Positions 13,430-27,700 of a stretch of 64,000 nt of DNA are shown here, piece by piece. Source of the stretch: Pegea sp. RAD2-039 (taxonomy: Eukaryota; Chordata; Thaliacea; Salpida; Salpidae); the NCBI GenBank assembly GCA_034620365.1, contig JAQGEQ010000262.1, positions 62,001 through 126,000 on the forward strand. Reading direction: 5' to 3'. The translations under genes and the position numbers were made by a program. Every line of letters begins with the position of its first letter. Positions within the stretch are counted from its first letter, which is position 1. The notes beneath the pieces are model-generated. The model was not told where the DNA came from and searched no databases. It saw nothing but the letters and a program-made list of their open reading frames with translations.

Positions 13430-15654
13430 GGAATTTAATTTACTAATTTAAAATAGAACTATAAACTGCTTATGTACTAAGTAATAAACATATTTAAGTT
13501 ATTTTGAAAAATTCATAGTTACAAATTAATTTCAATCTAACCTAATAAATTAGATTCCAAAATACATTTTCTTGAAATTTATTTCAAATTTTATTTAGAA
13601 AATTTTTTTTGAAAATAATTTGTTTCTTTTTGCAAATAACAAAAATCTTGAATGATTTTATCAGGTATCTGATGCTACTAACTGCTTGGAAATAGTTTTG
13701 CTGTAAGAAGAAATAAAATGTCATTTGACTATTATAAATTAAAAGTTTATACGTAATAAGATAAAATAGCTGATACTATTAAGCCCTATAACAAATAAGT
13801 TTTTTTATTTGAATGATTTTTTAACCTGTTTTTATAAATCAATAAAGTAAACTTTTTTGATTCAAAAATATCTATTAATATTCTGATTAAATCTAAAAAC
13901 CATAATTCAAAGGTAAACAAAAATGCTTATGACATCTGTAAAATATGTTTAAATGAAATAAATCTGTTGCTTATGAATTCTTTAGATAACTTCTGTCATA
14001 TCAAGTAGTTAATTTATTCTATAAATATCTTTATCATACTAACGAAAGATAATTTAGCTTGAAGTTGCTTTAAGATTGTAAGGTTTAGTCTCTGTGGTTT
14101 TACATAGATCTTTGTTTAAACTCATTTAGAGCTATTTTTCAAATACCTAATTAATTTAAGTTTACGAATTTGTATCCAAACCATTTTGGTACAACTAAAA
14201 ACATTTTTAAGCAAAATTATTTATACTTGATAGAATATCTAAAGTTTACAAACTTTTCTTTGTGATAACTTTGAATTGTACAAAAGATTAAAAAAAAAAC
14301 CTTAGTAGGTGAAACTGTGCTTTAAAAATGTTTAAATGTTTTACAAACCAACTTGGTTGTTTATTTGTTATAGATAAATTCTTTTGGGTAAATAAAATGA
14401 AATAAAACCCAATTAGAGAATAACTCTACAGCCTTTACAATGGAGACTATATTTTGTTTAAAAAGCAAGTTTAAAATTGTCTGTTGTCACTTTGTAAATC
14501 AATCTTTATTTGATCTCTATGATTTTTTAAGGAATTTAGCATCACTTATCATGTTATATGTTCATATGCTGTGAATAAACTTGCATTTTTTCCATAAATA
14601 TGTTTTTAAATAGCAAAGAACTTTGAAGAAAGTTAAAGAGATAACAGAAACTTAAATTATAAGCTATTAGAAATATCACCAGTTGTAGAATTTTTCTAAT
14701 TGATATTCGAACAAGATTTGAAACTTTTATCATCTAGAGATTTTATAATGAACAATTTTAAACAAAATCTTAAAATAATAAAAACCAACTTAATCAGTTA
14801 ACAAAACTAAATCATACTTAAATAAACATGAGAAAATATCTAACTATTTTCTAACTGTTAATAATTGAAGACTTAATTAGTAAAATGTAATTAATGATGC
14901 TTTGGCCGCATATACTTTTGTTCGTTTACTTTGCTTCTTACGAAGAATAAAGAAGTTTTCTAAGAAGTATTCTATTTGATAAAATCTCAAAATATGGCAC
15001 TTTAATTATCAAAAGAAATTGTTGAATTGCATATAAAATACAGATATCTATTTTACCTTAGTTGAAAACAAAATAATTATAAGAATCATTTTTTATGAAA
15101 AAATTTTAAAATAAAACTTGAATAAAGTTTTTTAGTTGAAAAATATTTTTTTACTTGTTAGTTTGCTGTTTCAAAAATTTACTAAAAACTAATTGAATTA
15201 ATTTAACAATATCACTGCTCTAATTTTAAATTATTGTTAACAAAAATGCTGAAGCAGTCTATAATTATTTGATGATTACAGTCAAAAATCGGTTTTAAAC
15301 AAGTATCTTTAAATCGGTACTGATATTACGTGATCGATTAATCCATATGATAGCTGAACTTTTTTTATGAATTAAACTAGTAAAGATTAAAACAATAAAA
15401 ATGATTATGAAAGTATCCTGAAGAACTTTTTATTAAGTTTTTAAGCAAGGGTGGTAAATTTCTTTTGTAAAAATAAATAAAACCAAGTGTAAATCAAAAA
15501 ACAAAATTTCTTTATTACTAATTCATTTCTTCATTATTTCTTTATTCTCTACTATTATTTTCTTTAGCATTAAGAAATATATACTTAGATAGTATAAAAT
15601 AAATTTCTTATTTTTTTTCTTTGTTTGCATTTTGTAATTATCAAAGAAAAAACC
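13430..15654. other. Intergenic, AT-rich
   Basis: I see no gene, RNA gene or clear repeat here; only AT-rich sequence with short chance ORFs. Confidence 0.5.
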
Positions 15655-15751
15655 TTAAAACTTTTGTCTTTTGCATTTTACTGTGTTTTTAACATCATTA
15701 CTCATAGTACATCCAGTTGGGCCGCTCTTGGCCGAAGCAGGCCTTATTTTG
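15655..15751 (-). CDS. Candidate terminal exon of an unidentified gene (partial)
   Basis: A short minus-strand stretch encodes KIRPASAKSGPTGC followed by about 17 further basic and polar residues and a TAA. An acceptor-like TAAAAAG lies at its upstream edge. The composition is protein-like and locally GC-richer than the surroundings. AATAAA motifs on the minus strand lie about 110-145 bp downstream. I could not find the upstream exons; a possible first exon near 16745-16765 (ATG just before a GTAAGG donor) is a guess. The opposite strand is also open over part of this stretch, with a hydrophobic product, so strand and status are uncertain. Confidence 0.3.
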
Positions 15752-17507
15752 CTTTTTAGATCAGTTTTATTTTGCAATTTAATTCAATCCACTGTGTTAT
15801 GGTAGATCACTTTTTTATGGATTTTATCTCTATAGAGTTTTTCATGATTGTTCATCAATATAAAAACAAGTCAATCATTTATTTCGCTTGCTTAAATTCT
15901 TTTTAAAGCAAATGTTTTCCTTATTGTTGTAGAAACAATTTTTCGTTAAAAAAACTTTTTTTAATAAATTATAAGATAATTGGTGTAAGGTAAAAATTGA
16001 TTTTTAGGAAAACACAGTAAATCTAAAACCTAAATAGCGAAGCCAATCTGAAATTAGATATTTCCTTGAAACATTTTTACAACTTCTTTTAATAATAGAA
16101 TTTATTTCAATTTATTGTTTTCAGTTACTTTATTTAAATAATTACATCCAAGATTATAGAAAATTAAAGTAAATTTCAAAATTCTTGGTAATTAACAACT
16201 TAATTAAACTACATTTAAATTGAAGTAAAATACCAGTTTACTTAAGTAAGTAAACATTTATCTAGTATGATTATAATACTGTTCTGCTATTTACATTTTC
16301 GATTATCAAAATGTTGACAACATGATGAAAATTAATTAGGTAATTATATATCATGTTTGTAAATAAAATAGGTACTATTTGTTATAACATCTAATGTTTC
16401 TTTTATTAAAAGTAATATGGTTTCAATAGATTAATTATGCTTGTTAGGAATCACATTTTGCTATTTGGACTTTGAAGTTACAAAAGTATTCAATAATTTT
16501 TTGTTTAATGAGTAATCTTGTAATATGATTAATAGGATTTACTGACTCTTTAGTTACTTAACATTCCTACTAAAAAGTCGAAACTGTGAGAAAATATCAC
16601 GTTAACTTCAGTGTAAATTTTTTAAGAAAAACTAATAATATCACATAGAAAAATCATGTTATTCGGAAAACATTACGAGTTATTAGGCGGTTGATATTTC
16701 AATATTTAAAGAATATTTACTGAAAGTATACTTTCTACATTCCTTACCATGTTATTCATTGTCAGAAAAACTCTTCACTTTAGTGCTGTATTTAGATTGT
16801 TGTGTCAACACTAACCAACCAAACAGATGAAGTTTTTTTTTCTATGATTCATTATTTCATATTTAAATAACTTAAAACGCTTTTTTCAAAAAAATTTCAA
16901 TGAATATTAAAGTATTTGAGTATTTATTAACATTAGTAAATGTTGATAAAGTTAAAAGATAAAATACTTATATATATCTTGGTAGTTGTTTCATAAAAAC
17001 ATGTCCTTACATAAGCTCTTCATCACCATAAATTTTAAACAAACATCAAAATATACTAACCAAGGAGTCTAGTCTAGTTTACTTAGATTGCTAAAAGTAT
17101 TTACAGAAGTTCCTCAACTCTGTATATTATATGTACTCGACATGTATTCTTGCCACATAAAACAAGAAAACAAACAAGCGAAGAGCTTTGAAATGTTTCA
17201 AATAATGATAAACCAAAGTTAAAATAGTCAACAAATTTTAACTCTGAGTGGTACGTAAGTCAGCTTCAATCAACATTTGATTGTTCTGCAATTTTTAAAT
17301 ATTATTAAACAATTTTAGAAGACACGTGTCTTATTACTTCAATTTAAAGCTATCAAATCAGTTTTGCAAGGGACTGAATTCTTAAAGCTTAGACTATATA
17401 ACATTGTAATTGAATCTCGTGGTAAAAGTGATTTAATTAACTTTCATTGATTGTAACACGACAGAATGCCTTTTAAATTTTTATAAACAATTTTAACGAT
17501 AAAATTT
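15752..17507. other. Intergenic, AT-rich
   Basis: No supportable gene. A perfect 14-bp palindrome centred on an E-box (AAGACACGTGTCTT) lies at about 17320-17333; its role is unknown. Confidence 0.45.
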
Positions 17508-17774
17508 TTGAACTTTTTGAAAACTTTTCTTCTATATATTTTTGTTATTGTCATTTTTATATATTTATCTCAATTTTATCTCCGTTTTTATCATAAATGT
17601 GTTAGAACAGAAAAAGTTATAAGAAATTTAGACAAAATGCCATTAAACACGAAATTCTTAAAAAGTAATCCATATAGCTTTGTAGTAAAAGTTTGCAGAA
17701 TCAAAACCTCGTGTCTATTTTTTCACAAAAGCATCAGTCCTGAAGAACTAAATCTAATTAGAAGTAACTTATAA
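17508..17774 (+). other. Open frame with N-terminal membrane anchor-like segment; possible gene relic
   Basis: An 88-codon open stretch that lacks an in-frame ATG at its beginning; the first ATG lies about 43 codons in. The first 30 residues form a strong hydrophobic span (includes LLYIFVIVIFIYLS) followed by basic residues, as in a signal anchor of a cytochrome P450 or a type II membrane enzyme. The remainder has no motif I recognise. It could be a decayed first exon or chance in AT-rich DNA, where T-rich codons give hydrophobic peptides. Confidence 0.2.
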
Positions 17775-17899
17775 ACCAAAAACTTTTCAATTTCTTTTGC
17801 ACTAATCTAAAATTTATAAGGCAGTATTCAAGGAAGCCTCTAAGAACTGACTTTGTCTAATTCACACAGTAAAAAATGATTCATTTCATTCTGTACAAT

Positions 17900-18710
17900 A
17901 TCTGTTAAACCGCCGAGTTTGCGATGATAGAAAAAGCAGAAAAGGTTGAAACCAGCATCAAGTAATCTAGTTGCTATTGTTATCAGGCTGTTTGCTCGGT
18001 GCGAACATAATGTGATTGGTGAAAGGCTATCTTGCAAGTCTCCATATCGTATACAAATAGACAAAGAAACAGACACAAATATGGAGCAGACGTGGCAAAA
18101 GATAAAAACAGAAGAAACATAACACCCAGAAGTTAATGAAATTATGTCATCTTAACACATATAACCATTGGGTCTTATGGATCAATACAGGGAAAGAATC
18201 TAAGAGAGGAAGAAGAGCGTGAAGATTTGTCTGAGGACATAACAAGATAGAGGATAGAGCGCTCTGCACCCTCATCATAACTTTCAGCTGAAAAATTCGA
18301 TCTGAATGAAATGTTCAGAAGAGAAAATTTATTGACTATTTGCAACCAATAGCGTATAATGATAAATTGTCGTTAAAACGTTTACACTTTTTAAGCTTTG
18401 AATTAAAGCTTGGATATTTTTGGATGGTGCTTTGAACAATTTGGTTGAACAAGTTAAATTCTAGTTTCTGTCAGTAGTTTTTGGTGCTGTAATTTAAATG
18501 TTGTCACTGAAATAATACAACAGAAATAGACGATGCTGAAAATAAAGGAGGACGATGGGAAGAAGTAGATTTAACTACAGAAAAAAAGAAAATATAGAAA
18601 TCAGACCCATTAAAGTTAGACGCACTAGACCTAAAGGAAAGAGAAAATGTGATCGAAATGATGAGCTCCTTATAAAGTCTTATAGAGCAACCATAAAAGA
18701 ACATTGATGT
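17900..18710 (+). pseudogene. Decayed plus-strand coding relic of unknown origin
   Basis: A GC-richer block in which protein-like peptides appear in succession on the plus strand but are broken by stops and frameshifts. At 17934-18122 there are 62 open codons (includes RLFARCEHNVIGERLSCKSP). At about 18190-18340 there is an acidic, interrupted stretch (LREEEEREDLSEDITR, then stops). At about 18515-18710 there are two overlapping frames, one ending in a 50-residue basic ORF (ATG 18555, stop 18707). I do not recognise the parent; a decayed gene copy or a mobile-element protein would both fit. The opposite-strand ORFs here look like shadows of these frames. The block lies tail to tail with the 3' end of the collagen gene. 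Confidence 0.35.
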
Positions 18711-18750
18711 TCCTATTTAAAAAATATCGCCAGGCGGCGTTATTAGACTA

Positions 18751-21700
18751 TCAGTTTAAATTGATTGTGTTCTCGACACAAAGAACTGCAAACTGAGATT
18801 TACAGCTGTATGGGTGATGTTCAAGTAGCTTTCCATTCATAAGATCAGATGCATATCCGGTAACAGCATTATTGCTAGTATGCCAATTAGCACAGTTATG
18901 CATTCTGTTCATTCTTCCATCCTCATAAGATCCGTGTAAGACAACCTTTAGAGGCCTATTGTGAACACAAAAGTTTAGTCTCAAGTAAAAGTCTATTTCA
19001 GTAAGCTTAAAGATTCATAAATAATTCAAACAGTTAGAGTCAATAATCGGGATTTTGTACTCGATTCTTAGAAGCGATTTACTCTAGAACAGGTGTGTTT
19101 GCTTGTCTCAATCATATTTTCAAATTAAAATAAACATAAGACTTACAGTATCGTGGAATTATTTACTTATCAATTACGTATCTTAACAACAGTAAACATT
19201 CTTATTTTAATCAACATTTTATATAAGTTTATGAATCTATACAAAGTTAAATAAGTAATTCACAAGTTTTAACAAAAGTAAACAAACATTTAAGATTTTA
19301 GATTCATTTAAAATATTTTAAATAATATTGTCAATATATAATATCACTAATTTAGTTTTAAAGTTCAATTGTTTATTTGATGTTGTTTTTTATAAGACTA
19401 TTATAAAATTTAAATGTAATTTTACTAAACAAACGTTTTTCTTTGAACATACTAATAATATCATCTGCCTTACGGCTATACAAGTCTCAGCTTTAAGTAA
19501 ACTAGTTACGCACAACCCATGATAATCAATGGGTTGAATGAAATTATTTTCCCTTTCTAACATGATTGATAAAAACTTACCATCTTGCATCATTCATAAT
19601 TTGTCTCTTTTCAAATGAGTAAATAAGACCCGGATCTATCGTTGAACCTCCATATTGAAATATAGAATTCCAAGACTTAAAGATCACCTCATCCTTAAAA
19701 ATCACATTGATTCTTTATGTAAAAGTGTTGCGCAAATATATTAATAAGTGAGTCATAAGTCAAACCGATCTATGGTTAATCTTAAAAGATATGTCATTTC
19801 ATTCTTTATTTAGCTTTTACATCACAACCTTAAAGTGTTTCCATTTATGTAGAAATGTCAAACATAAAATTAAATGCTTAGAATAGCGTCGTTATAGCTA
19901 AACTTATCCTTTTTAACAAACTAATTGCTCTCTTAATGATTACCTAAACAAAAAAAGATGAAGGGTTCTTTATCTCTACTTTCAAAACTTACCCAAAATA
20001 GAAACTAGTTGAGTTTTATGAACAAACTTTCTGACAAATAATCTAAATTGAGGTTTTAATCATAAAAATGACTTACCATAGCATTTAGAACTGGATAATC
20101 ATTTTGCGCTCGCCTGCTGACCACTGACCTTAGGTCCTGGTCACTTGAAGACAAGAAGGCTCTAAGAAGATAAAAAAAAGCAATAAGGAGTTGTTGAGTT
20201 ATGAATGTATTTAAAATAAACAGTTTGTTCAAGGCTTGCAAAATTGAAAAGCTTTATGTTTCATGAAACAGTGTTCGGTTGGTTTCCTTGTTTGATGACA
20301 CAAAAGTTAGACTTATCAAGCAAAAATATTTGTCTGCGGCTTATAACAACCGTCAAGTACCAGAACTTATTACCTCAATAATAGAACAAACACTTCTTGT
20401 GGACAAATTAACAGGTATTTAAAACAAGTGAAATTGTTTAAGTAAAATAAACAGACGTCTTAAAGAGTTTTATCAACTAATTTATGCTAAGTTAATGAGC
20501 CAGTTTCATTTAAAAGCATCCAAGAAGATGACACTTTTTTATTTCGTAAATTGTTATTTTATATTTAGGCAGATTGATCAAATACTGTAGATTTTTAATC
20601 TTTTCTGGTAGAAGGTTATTATACTATTTATAAATGTTATACTTAAGGTAAACAGAAAATGGAAATCTAAAATTATAAAAACGTTTCTTGTTGATGTCAG
20701 CTTTGTTTGTAATGTTGATCAAAATTGTGATAAATTGTCTTACCTGTATGTTCCATGCAATCCAGCGCGCTTAGCTTGATTATAACAAAGCGTATCTGCT
20801 CCTCCGATTCCTTTGATTCTTCCAAGAATTGGATAGTTTAAGGCAATGAGATGAAGACCGGCTACTTTCGGCTCAAATGGAACGAAATCAGTTGTAGTTG
20901 CTCTTGGTTTAGTGGTTGTTGATCGTGCTGTTGTAGTAGTTGCATGGGTAGTCGTTGTTGTTGTAGGTGCATGAGTTGTTGTTGTTGTTGTGGTAGAAGT
21001 AGTTGTAGGTGCTATTGATGTAGTTGTAGCAGTTGTGGTTTCTAGTTTTCTGATTTTAATTTGTGGTTGTTTTTCATCGAAATCAAATCCCGCCTTCTTT
21101 AAATTCACCATTAATATGTGGTTTAAAGCAGTTTTGAATTGTAAATTTACTTCTATAGCAGTCTGTCCAAGAAAAACTTGTTTCCAGCCTGAAGTTGTTT
21201 TAATATACAGTTCTTGTCTTGTTTCAACGAAAGCAAAAGTCCCGGAATGTGTTCTCTATAAAACGCGAAATACTTCAGTATAATTCACAAAGATAATTAA
21301 AATTTTTGTGGAAAGTGAGAATTTTCTTTAATAAGATAGAAATCACATTTGTAATATGTCGAGCGACCATAATCATATAAATTCATATTTTTGTTTTCAG
21401 AAAGAGTTTTTGATTCAGTATGAGTGAAAGAACTAAAATTAATTATTTTAAATATCTAAATTCCATCTATGGTAAGCATCTATAAGTAGGATGAATAAAG
21501 ATCATTTTAATAAATAATTAACAGAAATATGTTAAGAAATTTGCATACTTTTTTGGCAAACAGTTTAATTAAAAAATATATATCTCGCTTTTTAGAAACC
21601 AACATTTTCACTGAACATTTTTAGATCTGAAATATTGTTGCAAAAACTTTGCTAAATATTTATCAATATTAAAAAATAAATAAAACTATATAATGTAAAC

Positions 21701-24700
21701 TTTTTGAAACATCTAAATAGAAATAATTTGATTAAATGATATTTGATAAGCTACTCTTATTATATTTAAAAAAAGAAACTGTCTACTCCTTATCTACTTT
21801 GTCAATATCGACACAGAATTTTGACTTTTTGTAAACATGAAACATTTATAGATAACTAGTTTATGAATATTTTTCTTAAAATTTTCGTATAATAAAAAAA
21901 TAACTTAAGAGAAATGGTAAGTTTGAATCTAACAGAAACTACTTACAATAAATCTCAAAATAATTTGGTTATATTATGCAAAACTTTTTATGTTATTGAT
22001 TAAGAATGGAACGAAATTTACTGTTGTAAGCTAAGACTGTAGCAATATAAAATAATAAATGAAGCCAGTAGAATTGTGATTGATTTCAATGGAAACATTA
22101 AGTCGATTCAAAATATATATACTTATTTATCACGGTTTTACAACAACCTTTTCCATCAATAATCAATCTAAGTTTTGAATTCTTACATATTTTGATTTTA
22201 ACAAATATTTCACCTTAATTACTAGCAACAACATTTCAATTTGGTTTTGTGTTTTGTTGATAATATATGAATACTAATTGATGTTATACTTTACAAATAT
22301 TAGATATTTTATAATACCAGAGAAGTTAATGGCGCTTTAAAACTGATACCTTGTGATTTTCCAGAAGATTTTTCAAATTTGTAACAGTTATAGAGCCTAA
22401 TGAAATGGATGGTCCTCTTTCTGTAAGAAAATAAAAACAATATTTAGAGAAAATTGACAACTTATGTCACAGAATGTTATTTTCAGAAAAGTTTTGTTTT
22501 GAGACAGATTTTAAAAAAAGTATATTACAGAATTAATTTTGAAGTTGTTATAGACAGCGAATGATTTATTATATTAACAAACGTTTATTAGTATAAACAA
22601 TATTTGAGTGAATATTAATAGATATATGTATTAAAATATAATATTAATAAATATATGTATAAATACATAATATTGATAAATATATTAATATAAATAAATA
22701 TAAATATCATATTACTATTAGTAAATTTATAAATTTGAGTTGATTAATTAAAGTTGATCAATTATGTTGATCATGTAAAAATTATTGTTAGCTAGCCTCA
22801 CAAGATTGAATTGATCACAAATAGCACTCTGTAATTAAAATGAATAGCTTTTTACTGACCAGCATCCCTTCCAGGGGGACCTTGAGGTCCAGGACTGCCG
22901 TCTCGGCCCTGAAGGTTATACAAACAATATTAGCAAACACAAAAAAAACTTCTATCGAATTAAACTGACATCTTTTCCAGAATTCCCTTTCTTTCCTGCT
23001 TTTCCTGGTGAGCCTTTCTCACCTTTAGATCCTTTTTCTCCTGAAGTAAAAAAAAATATTTTTTTTGTAACCAGTGAAACTGTATAAATTAAAAATATAA
23101 TAAACTTCTTACCTTCTTCACCAGTGGTTCCGTTGTGACCTGGTTGTCCCTAGAATATTAAGACTTGTTAATAAATTATAAAGCAGAATATCTAGTCTCG
23201 TACCATTTGTCCACGTGGACCTGCTGGGCCTTGAGGTCCTTCTGAACCCATCGGTCCTTCTAAGCCCTAGAAGATATAAATAATTTTTGAAAACTTACTA
23301 CTATAAAGATAATTGTGCTCAGTTAGATATTTTATGGACTTGTTTTGTAGAATAAACTTTTTGTGGGCTCATGTAGCTAAAGAGTTTTTTCATATCAATT
23401 TGATAAACTAACTCAAAAGATTTTTATAGAATTTTATACAGTGTGTAAGTTTTAAGCTAGAATTTTTAGGTTAAAACCAAAAATTTTATTATTATTTTTT
23501 AAGCATATATTTATATTTTGAAAAACATAAATGACAAACATCTTTGCCAGGACTTCCTACTCCATCCTGACCATTTTTTCCAGGAGTTCCAGGTTCGCCC
23601 TGTAAATTATAAAAGTAATTTTTCTTGAACATTGTTTCATAAAATTTGTTTAATGTTATTATACGATTTTTACCAAATAGTTCACTATAATTAGAAAACA
23701 AAACCAACAAATTTACAACATATAGGTTATGGTCACCTTCTTTCCCCTGAATCGCTTAGATTTCAGAACATCGGCAAACACTAAATTACCTTCTTCATCA
23801 TAAATTGAAGCTGGTTCCCCTTTAGCTCCTTTCACTCCAGCTTCTCCCTGAATAAACCCATTCTTAAAGTTAGTTACTTTTAAAAACGAACTCTAGCTTA
23901 CTTTCTGAGCTGGTAGTTCTACAGCATCAACTTTCACAGCTTGTCCAGGTGGACCCTAAATAACAATTAAATGCTTTAATAAGTGGTACATAGTCAAACA
24001 CAATTAAAAAAATAGACCAACTTGTAATCCCTGTTCTCCTTTCTCACCCTGTATTAGAAAATATTCATAAAAGTTCACAATTTTAAATAATAAACTATTA
24101 AATTAATAATTTGTTAGTAAAATATTTTACTCTTTTAATCAGTGATAGCTTCAAATCAAAGAATCATCAAAATTAGATCAGAAGTAGAAGCTGTTAGATT
24201 TTAAGCTTTTATTTTAAACATGTTTTCAATAAAAGTTCAAATTGTCTCACTATATTCAAATACTAACCTTGATTCCATTCTTTCCATCTTTTCCTTCTTT
24301 ACCTGATAATCCCCGGTGCCCCTTCGCCCCTCTCTCTCCCTAATAATGGATTCAATAAAAAATTCAGCTGGAAGTATTTTTCAATAACAATGGCTTCTTA
24401 TATGCAAATTTTATAAAAACTTCTATCAAAGAAAATGTATTGAAAATCAATCAAACCTTTAAGCCAAGTGGGCCATCCTCACCATTAATGCCCTAAAAAA
24501 AGAAAACAGTTTGATGCGTTCGTTGTTGACTTGCTAAACATCTACAGAATTTCAGTAATAATAATAATCGCCTTATATGCGGTGAAAGTTTTGATAAAAC
24601 AATCCTTTATTTTAGTGATATTATCGCATTATGCTGCCTGAGTACAACAATTTTGATTTTCTTCAAATAGTTTAAAAGCTGATTTACTTATCGGCTAAAA

Positions 24701-27700
24701 CAAGCTCACAAAAAAGTCTTTTAATAAATTCCTTATCAATATAAGTTGCCAATTAGTACTTCTACATGATAAATGAAGTACATTAGCACATGTCAAATAT
24801 CGATTAATACTTGAAATTTAAGTGAAAATAAACATTTGAAACTTATAAGAGATTAAAACTATTTCAAATTTATTTTGGTTCCACTAATTTCAGAAACAAT
24901 CTGCAACTATTATCCCGACTGCTAGTCCTGTTGGATATTTAAACTCTTACTTAATTATTATGCTATATTTGAGCTTTTATGCTTGAAGATTAGATTTCAA
25001 AATAATGACCCTAAGACCTTTACTATTTAAATTGTGTATCCTTATGGCTGATATGTAATTTAAAGTTATCTTGATGTGGTATTTGATGTTGAACAACATT
25101 TGACTTACAGGAAAACCACGTTGACCTTGAGGTCCAACCGGACCTTGAATACCTTGTTCTCCCTATTAAGAAAAGTAGAAATATTTTTATTTGAATGTTT
25201 TTCAAGATTATAAAAAAAAGTGAAAAAAAAATTACATCAGTCCCATTAAATCCTGTTTGGCCATCCTTTCCAGGTTTTCCTGGCTCACCCTTAGTGCCTT
25301 CTTTACCGTGATGTCCCTGTATTGAATAGAATTCAATATTAATATATCAATATAATATTAATTTTTTGTTCGAAAGTATATCTACCCCGAATACTCATAT
25401 CTGATATAAAACTTTACTAAAGTAAATTGATAAAATTAAATATTTTTAATGATTTTTAGTGAAAACCCTTACAATGTTTTAGCTCATACTTAAACCCAAA
25501 AAAGTCTCTCACATTTTGACCAGGTTTTCCTTTTGGTCCAGCAACACCTGTCATTCCCGGTTCTCCCTTTGGTCCTGGCTTGGACCGACATCTTCCAACT
25601 TTTGGGCGCATTGAATTGATGAACATGCCGCTACCTTCAAAGTTGTCTTCATCGTCTAGATAGAAAGAAATTCTCAATTCTTGTTTCGATGAACAAATAA
25701 AATCAGAGAAACAATATTAAAATAATTTAGTCTTCAAATTTATTGTTGTCTAGTTTTGACTTGCTCACTGAGCAAGCACAAGGACTATTGCTTAAACATT
25801 TCTTTTAAGCAACTGATTAATATCTCAAGATATTTTAATCTGATTGAAAGTTATTTTTTATATCTAAGTAAAATATAAGATAAGTGCAGAGTAATTTAGC
25901 ATTTACCAGTTATCATTTCTTCTTGATCTCCTAAACATACACCAGGACGACCAGCAGGACCAGGTAAACCTTGTTCACCACTTTTTCCTACTTCACCTTT
26001 ATCTCCCTAAATACATAAATAAAACTTAATTTGTAAAAACTAAACTTTGAAATGTAAATATATAAGCTAAAAGAAATTAAAACAAATTAATAAACTATTT
26101 AAAAGGCTTTAAAGTTACAGATTTATTTGAAAAAAACAAATTATTTCTGTAATGTTCGAAACTATTGAAACGTTAAACTTCCGACTTTGTAGGGTGGTAA
26201 CCCACATATCTTTGCTGTGGTAAAAAAAATTGAAGTAGGAGAAACTCAATCATAAAAAGGTGGTTAAAGCAAGTCGAAATTTAATGTCTGCAAACTTAGT
26301 AAATATTTGTAGGATGTCTACAAATATTGCAAGATTATGAAAAATGAAAAAGTGAAATAAAGCCTTTTCTACTGCTTTGGTTAAACACATATCACAATCA
26401 AATTCTTTATTATTTCTTCACCTCTTATATTTACAATAGTTTATCCCGGAAACTCTACTGTTTTTACTTGACACATACTTCAAGTACAAAAACTAGATAC
26501 TTTTGCTGAACAAATGCTATATTGACAAGGCGTCAAAGCACAGCATTCATTTTTATTTGATTTTTTATGATTATAAAGTCTGTTACAATTTTACGTAATG
26601 CATACATTAATTAGAAAAAAATAAAAAGACAAATTTCTCATAAATCTATGGTTTTAAATCTTGCAAAAATAAAGTACCAGTAAAGTTTAATTTTACAAAA
26701 TAAATTCAAAGTGTAACAACTAGCTGAAGTTATTAAAATTTTAACAATTGATGAGTGAAAATATAAATGATGACAAAATCTATAGCATACAGACTATTTA
26801 TATAACTTCAAAGTATCAACTATAAATAGTTTTATTTTGAACAGTGCTTTAACTGAAGCAATGTTGGATAAGTGTGAAATTAGATTACAAACTATCAAAA
26901 ATTAAAAGTTAAAATAATCAACAACAACTTACGGTATCGCCTTTAGGTCCTAGTTTACCTTGAGGTCCTGGTAAGCCCTTAAAATTATAAAAAGTTTATC
27001 TCAAATTTGAACAAAAAAATATTTTCTAACTGACATTTACTCCATCTTTTCCAGTATCACCTTTAGCACCCTTAGAGCCGTCCTTCCCGTCTTTTCCCTG
27101 AAAAAGTCATCACAATTATTATAAAAGCCAATTTCATGGCTCGATAGAACTGACTGTATTTCCTAGTTCCCCTTTGTCTCCTTTGAAGCCTAATCCAGGT
27201 AATCCTGGTTCTCCAGGTGGACCAGGAGGTCCAACTAAATCCTAAAAAGTGTGCTTACAGATTGTGCTACATGTTTTAAATATAACTTACCTCAACAGCA
27301 GAACCTTCTAAATCTAAAAATGATTCTCCCTGTAAACAAAGAAGTTTTCTTTAAATCTGGAAACTTTAAATTGCAGCTTTTTTTTCGATAAGAAAAATCT
27401 CAAAAATGTTTCAGTACAAAGCAATTATATGATTGATTGTTTAACTTGATACAAATAACTAAAATGTATATTTGATAATCTTGTATGTCAACATAACGCT
27501 TATCTATATGTCCACTTACTGGAGGCCCAGATGGTCCTAGAGGTCCTCTTTTTCCTGGAATTCCAGGAGGTCCCTGTTTACCAATTCCTGGCATTCCCTG
27601 TTGGCAGTAAAAACATATTTATCGGTGATCAGTTTCTAAAAATTAGTTTAAACTCACATCTTCGCCATCTTCACCATCTTCTCCGTCTTTCCCATCTATT

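Noticed and set aside
13239-13451. A 70-codon plus-strand ORF
   Set aside because: It lies across the SINE head and body and shows no splice context or domain.
20990-21283. A 97-codon plus-strand ORF
   Set aside because: Antisense of the collagen hinge and trimerization exons.
23737-23847. Splitting this collagen exon in two, using an internal GTAATT donor and CGATTCAG acceptor
   Set aside because: The unsplit exon is in phase at both ends and gives a plausible non-collagenous interruption; the split leaves a weak 30-nt exon.
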